Below, one piece after another: positions 17,302-26,475 of a DNA stretch of 37,158 nucleotides. The notes under the pieces are model-generated. The model was given only the letters and a program-made list of their open reading frames with translations, did not search any database and was not told the origin of the DNA. Each line of letters begins with the position of its first letter. Within the stretch, counting starts at the first letter, position 1. A program made the position numbers and the translations under genes. Origin of the DNA: Photorhabdus sp. CRCIA-P01 (GTDB lineage: Bacteria > Pseudomonadota > Gammaproteobacteria > Enterobacterales > Enterobacteriaceae); the NCBI RefSeq assembly GCF_003545805.1, contig NZ_NMQR01000041.1:1-37158 (forward strand). Reading direction: 5' to 3'.

Positions 17302-19117
17302 TTCAAAAACATTTTTAAAAACAGTAACCAGTCAGCCTGGTGTTTATCGTATGTATGACACCTCGGGCACGGTTATTTATGTCGGTAAAGCCAAGGATTT
17401 AAAAAAACGGCTTTCCAGCTACTTTCGTGCACAGGTCGCCAGTCGTAAAACCGAATCTCTGGTTAAAAATATTGTTCAAATAGATGTTACTGTCACGCAT
17501 ACCGAAACCGAAGCACTGTTACTGGAGCATAATTACATTAAGCTCTATCAGCCCCGATATAACGTTTTACTGCGAGATGATAAATCTTACCCTTATATTT
17601 TTCTCAGCGCAGATAAACACCCTCGGCTGGCAATGCATCGGGGAGCCAAACATGCCAAAGGTGAATATTTTGGCCCATTTCCAAACACTCATGCGGTACG
17701 AGAATCATTAACCTTACTACAAAAACTTTTTCCTATCCGACAATGTGAGGATAGCGTCTACCGCAATCGCTCCCGGCCATGCCTGCAATATCAAATTGGT
17801 CGCTGCCTTGGGCCTTGCGTTAAAGGGCTGGTAAGTGAAGAAGAATATCAGCAACAAGTTGATTATATTCGCCTGTTCCTTTCAGGCAGAGATCAGCAAG
17901 TTTTAACCAGATTAATTGACCGAATGGAACAAGCCAGCCAGCAACTAAAATTTGAAGATGCAGCAAGATACCGTGATCAAATCCAGGCCGTTCGTCAGGT
18001 CACTGAAAGACAATTTGTTTCAGGAACAGACGATGACCTAGATGCCATCAGTGTTGCCTTTGAAGCGGGCATGGCTTGTCTGCATGTACTGTTTATACGT
18101 CAGGGCAAAGTCCTGGGTAGCCGAAGTTACTACCCTAAAGTCCCTACTGGGACAAAGCTTGATGAAATTGTACAAACATTCCTTGGCCAATTTTATTTAC
18201 AGGGCAGCCAAAATCGGACTTTGCCCTCAGCAATTTTGCTGGATTTTACTCTGCCAGAGAAAGACATTTTGTCTGATTCTTTATCTGAAATATCCGGGCG
18301 AAGAATTCATATTCAAACTCGCCCCCGTGGAGACAAGGCTCGTTATCTGAAACTTGCCCGCACAAATGCAACAACCGCCCTAACTACCCGCTTATCGCAA
18401 CAATCAACTATTCACCAAAGATTAGATTCTCTCGCTCAATTAGTTAAGTTAGCAAAAATTCAGCGAATGGAATGTTTTGATATTAGTCACACTATGGGGG
18501 AACAAACTGTTGCATCCTGTGTCGTCTTTGATAGCAATGGTCCACTACGTTCTGAATACCGGCGCTATAATATCAATGGTATTACTCCCGGTGATGATTA
18601 CGCTGCCATGAATCAAGTACTACGCCGTCGATATGGGAAGGCATTAGATGAGTCAAAAATTCCCGACATTATTTTCATCGATGGCGGTAAAGGGCAATTA
18701 GCTCAGGCAATAAATGTCTTTCAGTCTCTTGATGTTGAATGGGATAAAACGCGCCCTCAATTAATAGGTGTTGCCAAAGGCAGTGATCGCAAAGCCGGGC
18801 TTGAAACACTATTTTTCGCAACGGAGGATAAAGGTATCGCATTACCACCGGACTCTCCGGCCCTGCATATGATTCAACATATTCGTGACGAATCACATAA
18901 TCATGCAATAACCGGGCACCGCCAGCGTAGATCTAAAGTTAGAAACACCAGTACGCTGGAATCTATTGAAGGAGTTGGACCAAAACGCCGCCAAATGTTA
19001 CTGAAATACATGGGAGGTTTGCAGCCTTTACGTAACGCAAGTGTCGAAGAGATCGCAAAAGTACCGACTATTTCCTGTGCATTAGCAGAAAAAATTTATA
19101 ATGCATTGAAACACTAA
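17285..19117 (+). CDS. uvrC: Excinuclease ABC subunit C
   Basis: 610 aa, same length as E. coli UvrC. Makes both incisions in nucleotide excision repair with UvrB. GTG start inside the end of uvrY. Domains: GIY-YIG nuclease ([26 protein letters not shown]) residues ~15-95; cysteine cluster around 154-178 ([23 protein letters not shown]); UVR motif ~205-240 binding UvrB; RNase H-like endonuclease ([30 protein letters not shown]) ~380-540; two helix-hairpin-helix motifs at the C-terminus ([22 protein letters not shown]). Complete. Confidence 0.98.
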   Translation: MTEQFDSKTFLKTVTSQPGVYRMYDTSGTVIYVGKAKDLKKRLSSYFRAQVASRKTESLVKNIVQIDVTVTHTETEALLLEHNYIKLYQPRYNVLLRDDKSYPYIFLSADKHPRLAMHRGAKHAKGEYFGPFPNTHAVRESLTLLQKLFPIRQCEDSVYRNRSRPCLQYQIGRCLGPCVKGLVSEEEYQQQVDYIRLFLSGRDQQVLTRLIDRMEQASQQLKFEDAARYRDQIQAVRQVTERQFVSGTDDDLDAISVAFEAGMACLHVLFIRQGKVLGSRSYYPKVPTGTKLDEIVQTFLGQFYLQGSQNRTLPSAILLDFTLPEKDILSDSLSEISGRRIHIQTRPRGDKARYLKLARTNATTALTTRLSQQSTIHQRLDSLAQLVKLAKIQRMECFDISHTMGEQTVASCVVFDSNGPLRSEYRRYNINGITPGDDYAAMNQVLRRRYGKALDESKIPDIIFIDGGKGQLAQAINVFQSLDVEWDKTRPQLIGVAKGSDRKAGLETLFFATEDKGIALPPDSPALHMIQHIRDESHNHAITGHRQRRSKVRNTSTLESIEGVGPKRRQMLLKYMGGLQPLRNASVEEIAKVPTISCALAEKIYNALKH

Positions 19118-19174
19118 GTACATTGATGCACCATACTTATAAATTCCACTATAGCCAGATAGTTAAGAAGCACT

Positions 19175-19723
19175 ATGCAATTAAATATACCGACATGGCT
19201 CACTCTATTTCGTATCGTCCTGATCCCATTTTTTGTCCTGGCATTCTATTTGCCATTCACATGGGCGCCGATGGTTTGTGCCATAATTTTTATTGTCGCT
19301 GCGGCGACAGACTGGTTTGACGGTTTTCTCGCCCGCCTTTGGAAACAGACAACTCGCTTTGGCGCATTTCTTGATCCTGTCGCAGACAAAATCATGGTTG
19401 CCGCCGCATTAGTCTTAGTTTCCGAACACTATCATACATGGTGGATAACTCTCCCCGCCGCAACCATGATAGCGCGTGAAATTATCATCTCTTCTCTCAG
19501 AGAATGGATGGCTGAATTAGGCAAACGCAGTAGTGTTGCCGTTTCCTGGATGGGTAAGGTAAAAACGACAGCGCAGATGGCGGCATTAGTTGCTTTATTA
19601 TGGCGCCCTAATTTTGAATTCGAATTGGGCGGATTCATATTACTTTATGTTGCTACGGTGATGACATTTTGGTCGATGTTTCAATATGTAAACGCGGCCT
19701 GGTCTGATTTGCGTGAAGCTTGA
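19175..19723 (+). CDS. pgsA: CDP-diacylglycerol--glycerol-3-phosphate 3-phosphatidyltransferase
   Basis: 182 aa integral membrane enzyme that makes phosphatidylglycerophosphate, the first committed step to phosphatidylglycerol and cardiolipin. The CDP-alcohol transferase signature is intact: DWFDGFLAR, then [13 protein letters not shown] (D-G-x2-A-R-x8-G-x3-D-x3-D). Several membrane helices. It lies 57 bp after uvrC in the conserved uvrY-uvrC-pgsA order. Confidence 0.97.
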   Translation: MQLNIPTWLTLFRIVLIPFFVLAFYLPFTWAPMVCAIIFIVAAATDWFDGFLARLWKQTTRFGAFLDPVADKIMVAAALVLVSEHYHTWWITLPAATMIAREIIISSLREWMAELGKRSSVAVSWMGKVKTTAQMAALVALLWRPNFEFELGGFILLYVATVMTFWSMFQYVNAAWSDLREA

Positions 19724-19773
19724 TCGAAATGACGTAAAAACCATCGAACAATCACAGCGTAACAATAATTGTG

Positions 19774-19801
19774 TTGACTCAATACGTGAAGTAAGTAGAA
19801 T
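19774..19801 (+). promoter_or_regulatory. Promoter of the glyW-cysT-leuZ tRNA operon
   Basis: TTGACT at 19774-19779, 16-bp spacer, TAGAAT at 19796-19801. The GC-containing stretch that follows (GCAACGC) is the kind of discriminator seen at stringently controlled stable RNA promoters. Confidence 0.75.
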
Positions 19802-19867
19802 GCAACGCATCGAACGGCGCATAAGATTTACGAAAACAAATAAGTAAATCAGCCAGTTCAAAGTGGT

Positions 19868-19943
<76 letters not shown>

Positions 19944-19991
19944 AATTACTAGTTAGGATAAATGATTGGTAATTTAGTAGCTGATAAGTAA

Positions 19992-20065
19992 GGCGCGTTG
20001 GCAGAGTGGCCATGCAGCGGATTGCAAATCCGTTAACCTCGGTTCGACTCCGGGACGCGCCTCCA
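19992..20065 (+). tRNA. cysT: tRNA-Cys (anticodon GCA)
   Basis: 74 bases including encoded CCA. Acceptor GGCGCGT pairs with ACGCGCC, anticodon GCA at 20024-20026 within GGATTGCAAATCC, T-arm GGTTCGACTCC. Confidence 0.97.
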
Positions 20066-20071
20066 AATTCA

Positions 20072-20158
20072 GCCCAGGTGGTGAAATCGGTAGACACAAG
20101 GGATTTAAAATCCCTCGGCTGTAAGGCTGTGCGGGTTCAAGTCCCGCCCTGGGCACCA
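20072..20158 (+). tRNA. leuZ: tRNA-Leu (anticodon TAA)
   Basis: 87 bases with a long variable arm and encoded CCA. Acceptor GCCCAGG pairs with CCTGGGC, anticodon TAA at 20106-20108, T-arm GGGTTCAAGTCCC. Its 3' end is the likely integration site of the adjacent P2-like prophage; no second copy of the 3' end is visible in this window. Confidence 0.97.
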
Positions 20159-20198
20159 AATGAAATTCATTGATAAAACAGTGAGTTAGGGAAAAGAA

Positions 20199-20224
20199 AA
20201 GGCCACCGCAAGGTGGCTTTTTTG
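20199..20224 (+). terminator. Terminator of the tRNA operon
   Basis: GCCACC GCAA GGTGGC followed by TTTTTT, 43 bp after tRNA-Leu. A strong intrinsic terminator. Confidence 0.9.
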
Positions 20225-20253
20225 CTTTCTGCGATGAGATGAAAATTGAAAAG

Positions 20254-20292
20254 TGGCGGCAGATTGGCGGCACTGGTTATATAACCAGTGCC
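20254..20292. promoter_or_regulatory. Direct repeats TGGCGGCA and 24-bp palindrome, possible integrase arm site or terminator
   Basis: TGGCGGCA occurs at 20254-20261 and 20265-20272, offset 11 bp (one helical turn), as integrase arm-type sites often are. The second copy runs into a perfect 24-bp palindrome centred between 20280 and 20281 (GGCACTGGTTAT and its complement), followed by ACTTTT. It lies between tRNA-Leu and the first prophage sequence. Site function is inferred from position. Confidence 0.45.
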
Positions 20293-20324
20293 ACTTTTGC
20301 GCCAAAAATCAAGCCAACATAATG

Positions 20325-20388
20325 GGTAAAAAAATAAATTTTGCGGGTTTTTGCTACAGCATTGTGGCAGGGACATATAAACGCCATG
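20325..20388 (-). pseudogene. ogr 5' fragment (duplicated)
   Basis: The minus strand starts MAFICPCHNAVAKTRK and then diverges. About 50 bp match the start of the intact ogr at 21543, with small changes that break the first zinc pair (CPRC reads CPCH). The duplication flanks the 249-aa gene, so that gene looks like cargo inserted between two ogr copies. Confidence 0.75.
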
Positions 20389-20490
20389 ATTAGCCCTGGT
20401 AATCGGGGCTTTATTTTACCTTGATGGTGCAATCGAATTACAGTAGGTTCTACAATATGAATTAATCTCATTTGTGCCAAAGAGGGTCTC

Positions 20491-21240
20491 ATGGAAAACA
20501 TATTTGCAACCGTAGCGGTGATTACATTCATTGCCTTTGTTGTTGGACTTATAAAGCCAAGTCTAGTTTTAATGCCGAATAGAAAAAAATCTTCATTTAT
20601 CTACTTACTCGCGTTTTTTGCATCAATCACTATAGGTTCTCAACTCCACCCAACTCATAATTCAACTTCATTGCAGTCAACAGAAAAAACCAATCAGGAA
20701 CCCCAAGAAGAAAGAAAAGAAAAACATAGTGACAAAAAATTCAAATATGCCTCTAAAACACTCAAAGAGTATAGAAACGAACCTCAATACGAAAGAAAAG
20801 AAATTGTTGAAAACTATGTGTCATACAAAGATATCCCTGAAACCGAAACAGATGATTTCTACAGTTGCTTAAGCCAGATATCGTATACGAAATCAGGTGA
20901 TCTTAAACTGGGAGATGTACTTGGATGGTGTTATGCCGACTATACTCAAGATCCCAAATCACTTACAAATCGCATTAACTTTGATGAATTTATGTCTAAA
21001 TTTAGCGGATGGGATGGCTCATATCGCCCACTCGAAAAAATTATTAAAGAAAATATGCATGATGAATCCACATATAAGCACGTAGAAACAACCTATCGCT
21101 TGATATTAGATAAAAATCCTCATGCAGTAATAGAAACGACTTTTAGAGGTAGTAATGCCTATGGTGGGATCGTAAAACAAACCATCTCAGCAAATGTAGA
21201 TATTAAGACAGGCCAAATAATAAATATAATATCTAAGTGA
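20491..21240 (+). CDS. Prophage cargo gene: hypothetical membrane-anchored protein, 249 aa
   Basis: Not recognised. GAGGGTCTC precedes the ATG. Two hydrophobic segments, about 5-21 and 36-52, then a highly charged Lys/Glu-rich stretch 65-105 that may be coiled, then a soluble domain 115-249. That domain has a Cys pair (Cys at about 135 and 152) and a beta-rich end (VIETTFRGSNAYGG). Probably anchored in the inner membrane with the C-terminal domain on the side opposite the short loop. It has its own terminator and lies against the direction of ogr, as phage morons do. Confidence 0.75.
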   Translation: MENIFATVAVITFIAFVVGLIKPSLVLMPNRKKSSFIYLLAFFASITIGSQLHPTHNSTSLQSTEKTNQEPQEERKEKHSDKKFKYASKTLKEYRNEPQYERKEIVENYVSYKDIPETETDDFYSCLSQISYTKSGDLKLGDVLGWCYADYTQDPKSLTNRINFDEFMSKFSGWDGSYRPLEKIIKENMHDESTYKHVETTYRLILDKNPHAVIETTFRGSNAYGGIVKQTISANVDIKTGQIINIISK

Positions 21241-21248
21241 TAGCCGCC

Positions 21249-21275
21249 AAAACCCCGATTTTCGGGGTTTATTTT
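21249..21275. terminator. Bidirectional terminator between moron and ogr
   Basis: CCCCGA TTT TCGGGG stem. Plus strand continues TTTATTTT, minus strand continues TTTT, so it can serve both converging genes. Confidence 0.85.
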
Positions 21276-21291
21276 CTTGCTTACAGTAGAG

Positions 21292-21543
21292 CTAAAAACC
21301 AAAACCTATTTGCTCATCACCATAGTGACTTGCTGGGAATGCCATTTTTGGTAATTTAAATTCTGGTGGGAGTTCATGTTGGTTGGGTGTACAGAGATAG
21401 CGTTCAACGGTTGTAATGGTTGTAAATGTACAGCCGCATAGCAGATTTTGACATTGATGATAACTGCGGCGAGTTTCTTCACTCATCATTTCACTTGTGC
21501 GTGTTTTTGCTACAGCATTGCAGCGGGGACATATAAACGCCAT
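21292..21543 (-). CDS. ogr: Ogr/Delta-type late transcription activator of P2-like phage
   Basis: 83 aa. Zinc-binding pattern C5-x2-C8-x22-C31-x4-C36 exactly as in P2 Ogr, where it activates late promoters by contacting RNA polymerase. Apparently intact although nearly all late genes it would control have been lost. It sits just after gene D on the same strand, as in P2. Confidence 0.92.
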   Translation of the reverse strand: MAFICPRCNAVAKTRTSEMMSEETRRSYHQCQNLLCGCTFTTITTVERYLCTPNQHELPPEFKLPKMAFPASHYGDEQIGFGF

Positions 21544-21584
21544 GATATCAGCCCTCTATAAAGGGTTTGCCTGATATAAGCATA

Positions 21585-22556
21585 TCATGACTTGTCACTA
21601 TTTTTGCTATTTTCGTCAGCCACGCTCATTTCTGTATTCTTAATTTTTAATTCAAGTTCCAGTGAAGTTGTATAGCCACTGTCACCAATATTGTGTACCA
21701 CTCTTGTTATTACCCATTCTGATGAATCAATCACCGTTTTAAAGCCGATGACCTGCGCATATAAATCTGGATAGAGATCTGGGCGGCCCCTCGCGAGGGT
21801 GATACTAAATTCTGCGGCGCCACGTTGTAAAGCTGCCCATTTCGCGGCGGCGGCACGGCGGGCTATACGTTCTGTTTTAAATGTCTGACGCATCACATAC
21901 ACATTTCCCTCTGCACCCTCCAAATAATCGCCCTCTTTTTTACTTGATGCTTGCGCGGTTTTTGGGGATTTGTCAGACTGACTCTTACGCTTCATCGTTG
22001 TTGCAGGTTTTTTACCAAAACTTAAATCTAGCCAGAATGCTTTAACGCCGGTATATGCGTCTCTGTCAGCAACGCTAAAATTATGCTTATCCCCAGATTC
22101 ACGTTTGATTGTGATAACAGGCAGCGGTTTGCCACTGCGCGAAATACCCTGGCCTGGCACGATGAACAACAGCATGCCATTTTTAATGGTCACAATTGCG
22201 CCAAGCATTTCAGCCATCCGGCTCAAAAAACTAATATCGCTTTCATTGGTCTGATCAGCGTGGTCAATTTCAATATTCATCAATTGACGACTGACTCCGG
22301 GCTTTAATTTGTATCTGCCCGCAATAGCACTGACGACTTTTGCAACGGAAATATCGTGCCAGCTATATTCACGCTTTACATTAAATTCCTGGCGAAAATC
22401 GGCACTTCTGGCCGTAACTGTCAGCTGATCGGGGGGGCCAGAGTGGCTAATTTCATCGACTGTGAAAAAGCCTTTATGTATAAGTGCTTCCCCTTGCCAG
22501 CCAATCGCAACAGAAATCTCAACGCCGCGCGGCGGTAATGCGACTTTATCTTGTCC
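21585..22556 (-). pseudogene. P2 gpD-like tail protein, 5' end missing
   Basis: Homology to P2 gpD (late control protein D, tail needle hub relative) starts at GQDKVALPPRG and runs to the stop; PPDQLTVTARSADFR and WHDISVAKVV are clear. About 50 N-terminal residues are missing. The frame stays open upstream to 22694, but those codons are the antisense of the terminase gene and not gpD. The break at about 22550 joins D head to head with a truncated gene P, so everything from O to U has been deleted. Confidence 0.85.
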
Positions 22557-23651
22557 AACGGGGCCACGCTCTATTTTCTCGGTACATCGGCAGCAACCGC
22601 GCAATCCTATACTGGTGATCTCTATTTCGATGAATTCTTTTGGGTCAGCAATTTCATGAATCTGCGCAAAGTGGCAGCAGGGATGGCAACCCACATCGGA
22701 TTAAGACGAACTTATTTTTCGGTACCGTCAAGCGAAGAACACGAAGGGTATCCATTCTGGACTGGGGACTTTTTTAATAAAGCCCGCCCCGGCAAGAAAC
22801 AAGTTGTTATTGATACCAGTCATGCCGTATTACAGCATGGAGTGTTGTGCGGGGATAACATCTGGCGACAGATCGTGACTATTCATGACGCTATCGCGGC
22901 AGGTCTGAATCTTGTTGATTTAGAAGAAATCGAGAGTGAAAACAATCCGGCTGATTTTGACAACCTGTACCGGTGCATTTTTGTTAAATCGGGTGAACGA
23001 GCCTTTGACTATAACGAAGTGATTAAATGCGGTGTTGACGGTTACAACGACAATGTCTGGCCGGACTGGAAACCCTATGCGCTGCGGCCGCTAGGACGCA
23101 AACCCGCCTATATCGGCGCTGATCCAACTGGTACAGGCGGCAACGGTGACGGTTTAGGGCTGGTTGTGATGTCACCGCCTGCTGTCAGCGACGGCAAATG
23201 GCGGGTCATCGAAGCCCTGCAATGCCGCGACATGGCTTTTGAGAAGCAAGCCGAAGAAATTCGTAAACTCACCGAACGCTATAATGTACAGGGGATAACA
23301 ATAGATGGCACAGGCGGAACGGGTGAAGCCGTGCATGAACTGGTTTGTAAATGGTTTCCGGCCGCAACCCTATTGAAATATTCCGCGCCGCTTAAGCGCC
23401 TGCTAGTGATGAAAGCACAAATGCTAATCCGTTCCGGCAGGTTTGAATATGACGCTGGCATGAAACAAGTCGCTACCTCGTTTATGTCCATTAAGAAAAT
23501 AATTACACAGGACGGTGTTGTGACTTATGACGCCGACCGCACACGCGGCATTGATCACGGTGACATTGCGTGGGCTGTTATGAATGTCCTGTACGGAGAG
23601 CCGATATCCAGCGATGCGGGCAGGAATGAGTCTTTTGTAGCGGAGTTTTAA
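22551..23651 (+). pseudogene. P2 gpP-like terminase ATPase subunit, N-terminal third missing
   Basis: Starts in mid-protein at SNGATLYFLGTSAATAQSY, the conserved ATPase coupling region of P2 gpP, and continues with the nuclease domain (GADPTGTGGNGDG, ITIDGTGGTGEAV, DHGDIAWAVMNVLYGEP) to the natural end. P2 gpP is ~590 aa; only ~366 remain, without the Walker A part. A TTG at the junction gives an accidental start. The natural PQ operon order is kept: Q starts 2 bases later. Confidence 0.88.
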
Positions 23652-23653
23652 TC

Positions 23654-24597
23654 ATGCACACTTTTCTACCGGCTGAAAACCAGCCCGAAGTAATGAATAT
23701 AATCAACGACAGTGACGCGGCACAGTGTGCGGCTTTTACCTTTGATACACCCACGCCAATTACATGTGGCTGGGATCTGCTAGATTGCATGGAGTGTGCC
23801 AAAAATGGCCGTTGGTATGAAACCCCCATCGATTTTTACGGGCTGGCGCATGCATTTTCGGCGGCGGTTTATCACCAGTCACCACTGTTTTTTAAACGCA
23901 ATGTGATCATGAGCTGCTTTAAACCTCACCCGCTACTGTCACGGCAAGACATGGCCGCTTATGTACTTGATTATTTGGTATTTGGTAATGCCTACCTGGA
24001 AAAGCGAATGAACCGACTGGGCGGGCTGTTAAGGCTAAAGCACACGCCAGCCAAGTACACGCGACGGGGAGAAGAAATCGACAAATACTGGTTCGTACAA
24101 AGCTGGCTACAAGAATTTGAATTCAGCCCAGGCAGTATTTTTCATCTGATGAACCCCGACATTCATCAAGAAATTTACGGTTTACCTGAATACCTGGCCG
24201 GCCTTCTTTCAGCCAACCTTAACCGTTCTGCAACCACATTCAGAATGAACTATTACGAAAACGGCAGTCATGCCAGCGTTATTGTCTATCTGACTGATGC
24301 ACTGGCCGATCCGAAAGGTGTAGACAATCTGAAAACCGCTCTGAAAAAATCCCGGCGAAATGGCGCATTCAAGAATTTATTTGTCTATGCAGCCAACGGG
24401 AAAAAAGACGGATTGCAAATTCTGCCATTCAGTCAAATCAGTGCCAAAGATGAATTTACTAACGTTAAAGAAGCCACCCGCGACGACATGCTAGCCCCAT
24501 TATGGAAAGCTTGAAGTCAGCCAATGATTGGGCGGGTGAAGACGTCGTGCAATTCAATCGCTATGCTTTGCTTGATGCGTTGAACAGCAGCAAATAA
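23654..24597 (+). pseudogene. P2 gpQ-like portal protein with internal deletion and frameshift
   Basis: The first ~280 residues match P2 gpQ portal (FYGLAHAF, HQSPLFFKRN, ATTFRMNYYENGSHA, FTNVKEATRDDML). After DDMLA the frame shifts: the C-terminal tail MESLKSANDWAGEDVVQF...NSSK continues in another frame to a stop at 24595-24597. About 40-50 residues that normally lie between (the VPPQLMG region) are missing. So this is a deletion plus frameshift, and the protein read in frame ends at 24514. Confidence 0.85.
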
Positions 24598-24926
24598 CCA
24601 CAAAATCAATCCTCTCCACGGACACAACGCATTTAACGCGCTGTGTTCGTTTTCTTTCTTTTCCGTCCCCCGCCTTGAACGCTACGACATCCACATCCCT
24701 GTGTGGTTCTGGCGCGGCGTCAGTGGGCTATTTCGCGATTATCAAGATTACCAAAGTAAACTACCAATCCCCCTCAGCGCACGCTTGCTCCCCCTCCTCG
24801 CCCGCACGCAAAAAGGGGGCGTTTTTGTGCAATTGTGCGTAGTGGATGAAGGCTTGCCGGGTCTGGCGCGGAAGAGGATCACTGGGGTGGTGATTATTGT
24901 GCAGATTTGTGCAAGGAATTTCATAC
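24598..24926. other. Region after gene Q, possible remnant of the cos region
   Basis: No convincing gene. In P2 the cos site lies just beyond Q. Here the minus strand near 24670-24690 reads AAGGCGGGGGACGGAAAAG, loosely like the P2 cos core GGCGAGGCGGGGAAAG. The similarity is weak. The frame 24701-24976 covers low-complexity sequence and is not supported. Confidence 0.3.
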
Positions 24927-24953
24927 AAAAAAATAACCCGCCAATTGGCGGGC
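24927..24953 (-). terminator. Terminator of the YafO-type toxin operon
   Basis: Minus strand CCCGCC AATT GGCGGG followed by TTATTTTTTT, 11 bp past the toxin stop codon. Strong intrinsic terminator. Confidence 0.88.
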
Positions 24954-24963
24954 AAGCTCATTC

Positions 24964-25341
24964 TCAGGTGTTTTGAAAATCTTCCGCACGATCAACCAGT
25001 ACAGCAAGAAATGAGGTTCTTGCTAGCTCATGAGCATTGGGGCTCATGATGCTAATGATTTGATATTTTGATGGGTCACACCAGTGCCGGGTATAAACCA
25101 GGTAGCTATCAGATTTTCGGGCGGCGGGCGGTAAATTACCAAGCCAGGGCATTTCACCCGGCAATTTGATATGAATTTTAAAAACATAAGATTGGCATAG
25201 AGACGCGTGCTCTTCCCAACGCCCTTCATCACCAAAAATGGCGGGAAGCAATCCGCCATTTTTCCAATCTTGTAAAATTTTTGCATATTGCCTTGCAACT
25301 GCGGGGATTTCGATATCTTTGTGAATAGAAACGTGGATCAC
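24964..25341 (-). CDS. YafO-family type II toxin (ribosome-dependent mRNA interferase)
   Basis: 125 aa from a GTG with AAGGGGA five bases upstream. Matches E. coli YafO over the whole length: WKNGGLLPAIFGDEG (YafO: YKRDGVLPDIFGRD), FKIHIKL, LVYTRHW, the ISIMSPNAHELAR block (YafO: IAILKPEPHKLAR). YafO cleaves mRNA at the ribosome. It is the second gene of a two-gene unit with its own terminator, 10 bp after the 193-aa gene. The usual partner, the ~97-aa YafN antitoxin, is not there. Confidence 0.85.
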   Translation of the reverse strand: MIHVSIHKDIEIPAVARQYAKILQDWKNGGLLPAIFGDEGRWEEHASLCQSYVFKIHIKLPGEMPWLGNLPPAARKSDSYLVYTRHWCDPSKYQIISIMSPNAHELARTSFLAVLVDRAEDFQNT

Positions 25342-25351
25342 GGTATCCCCT

Positions 25352-25933
25352 TCAGTGGAAAACTGGGGCTTCTAAGCCTAAAGCAACATGTTCGGTACGA
25401 ATCAGTTCCCGGACTGCATCTTGATCTAAATCAGCACTTGCATTTAATACGTTATTAGGGATATGCGTACTCTTGGTAAATGCAGTAATTTCTTCTAACG
25501 TATAACGTAAGTCAGCAGATGCACGCCCGAAGCGCGTGATCATGCCGCGTAATTCCGTGTCTGTATTAGGAACGGAAGTTAACGCGACTTTTGCCGCTTG
25601 AATGAAGCTTGCACAGACAACAATATGTTTAGCCAGGTAATGCATGTTGTCCTTCGCAAAACTGGACATACTTTTATCGTCAATGGGGATACGCTTTGAT
25701 TCCCACTCAGATCGCAGATTTTTTAAATGGAATCGCATCCGACTAGCGATATTCGCGATAAAAGCAGTCGCCTCTTCAATGGGAAGAAAAACGACTGAAT
25801 CACTCACCTGTTGTAATGTCATGGTGTTTTTGGTGCTGGTTATTGCATCATGGCACCCTATGCTATCCGCCGGCACCGGGGCTATAGCAATCGCCATTGC
25901 TGCCGCCATAGAGGTAATTTTAGTGTTACTCAT
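25352..25933 (-). CDS. Unrecognised 193-aa protein upstream of the YafO-type toxin; candidate antitoxin
   Basis: 193 aa from the ATG spaced eight bases after AGGA; an ATG 11 codons earlier is poorer. I do not recognise it. The N-terminal ~30 residues (MAAAMAIAIAPVPA) are hydrophobic and could be a signal or a membrane segment. The rest is predicted helical by eye (VFLPIEEATAFIANIASRMR, RYTLEEITAFT), with no helix-turn-helix of YafN/PhD type. Position upstream of the toxin, 10 bp gap and common terminator suggest an antitoxin or regulator role. It could equally be a phage accessory protein with the toxin using another antidote. Confidence 0.7.
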   Translation of the reverse strand: MSNTKITSMAAAMAIAIAPVPADSIGCHDAITSTKNTMTLQQVSDSVVFLPIEEATAFIANIASRMRFHLKNLRSEWESKRIPIDDKSMSSFAKDNMHYLAKHIVVCASFIQAAKVALTSVPNTDTELRGMITRFGRASADLRYTLEEITAFTKSTHIPNNVLNASADLDQDAVRELIRTEHVALGLEAPVFH

Positions 25934-26053
25934 ACATAATATCCTGAATGCCAAAACCGATCCCATTGAATCATGTATGACTCATTTTGTCGATATTTTG
26001 GTTTCTTTCCTGTCACAATACGCAATGATTTATTTGAAAGATTCACTCACCCG

Positions 26054-26138
26054 ATATTTACCACAAAAATGATATATTTATCAGTAAAATGAACAAAGTG
26101 GTAAATATAAACTCACGTAAAATGAAAAATATTACCAC
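26054..26138. promoter_or_regulatory. Inverted repeat operator upstream of the toxin unit
   Basis: ATATTTACCAC (26054-26064) and its exact complement GTGGTAAATAT (26098-26108) are separated by 33 bp, and ATTACCAC recurs at 26131-26138. The region is the only intergenic space of the prophage remnant and faces the 193-aa/YafO unit. A repressor or toxin-antitoxin operator is the natural reading, not proven. Confidence 0.5.
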
Positions 26139-26241
26139 CTCATTTTCAAGGTAAAAAATAACCCGCGAAGAGTGCTGAGGAATCCCCAGAAAATAGACAG
26201 GCATAGCGTTTTATCTTCTTTTTGTTGAAATTTTGTCACCT

Positions 26242-26475
26242 TCATGATGTATGCTCTTCGCCCGGATCAAAACCAACCCATATCGGGTTATTCGAAAATG
26301 ACAAATCGGGTCGTTTCCGTTTTTTCCGGTCGTAATACTCAATAATTTGCAGCGCGACGGCGGCAATCTGTACCGCTTCATCTCTTGCCGTTCTTGCGTG
26401 ACCGCCACAAAACTGATCATAAAGAATCATTTCCAGAACACTGCTTATAGCTTGGGTTTTTGAATGGTCAGTCAT
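26242..26475 (-). CDS. Small prophage protein, 77 aa, unrecognised
   Basis: The ATG overlaps the end of the decayed exonuclease gene by 8 bp, the tight packing of phage early genes. Helical and polar: SSVLEMILYDQFCGGHARTARDEA near the start, RKKRKRP in the middle, and an acidic end. Function unknown. It seems intact. Confidence 0.6.
   Translation of the reverse strand: MTDHSKTQAISSVLEMILYDQFCGGHARTARDEAVQIAAVALQIIEYYDRKKRKRPDLSFSNNPIWVGFDPGEEHTS

Noticed and set aside
22556-22694. N-terminal extension of the gpD frame (starting MGCHPCCHF)
   Set aside because: These codons are the antisense of conserved terminase sequence and match nothing in gpD.
24701-24976. 91-codon plus-strand frame after gene Q
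   Set aside because: It covers low-complexity and hairpin-terminator sequence, and no family pattern is visible.
25644-26072. 142-codon plus-strand frame
   Set aside because: It is antisense to the 193-aa gene, has no ribosome binding site and no recognisable protein pattern.
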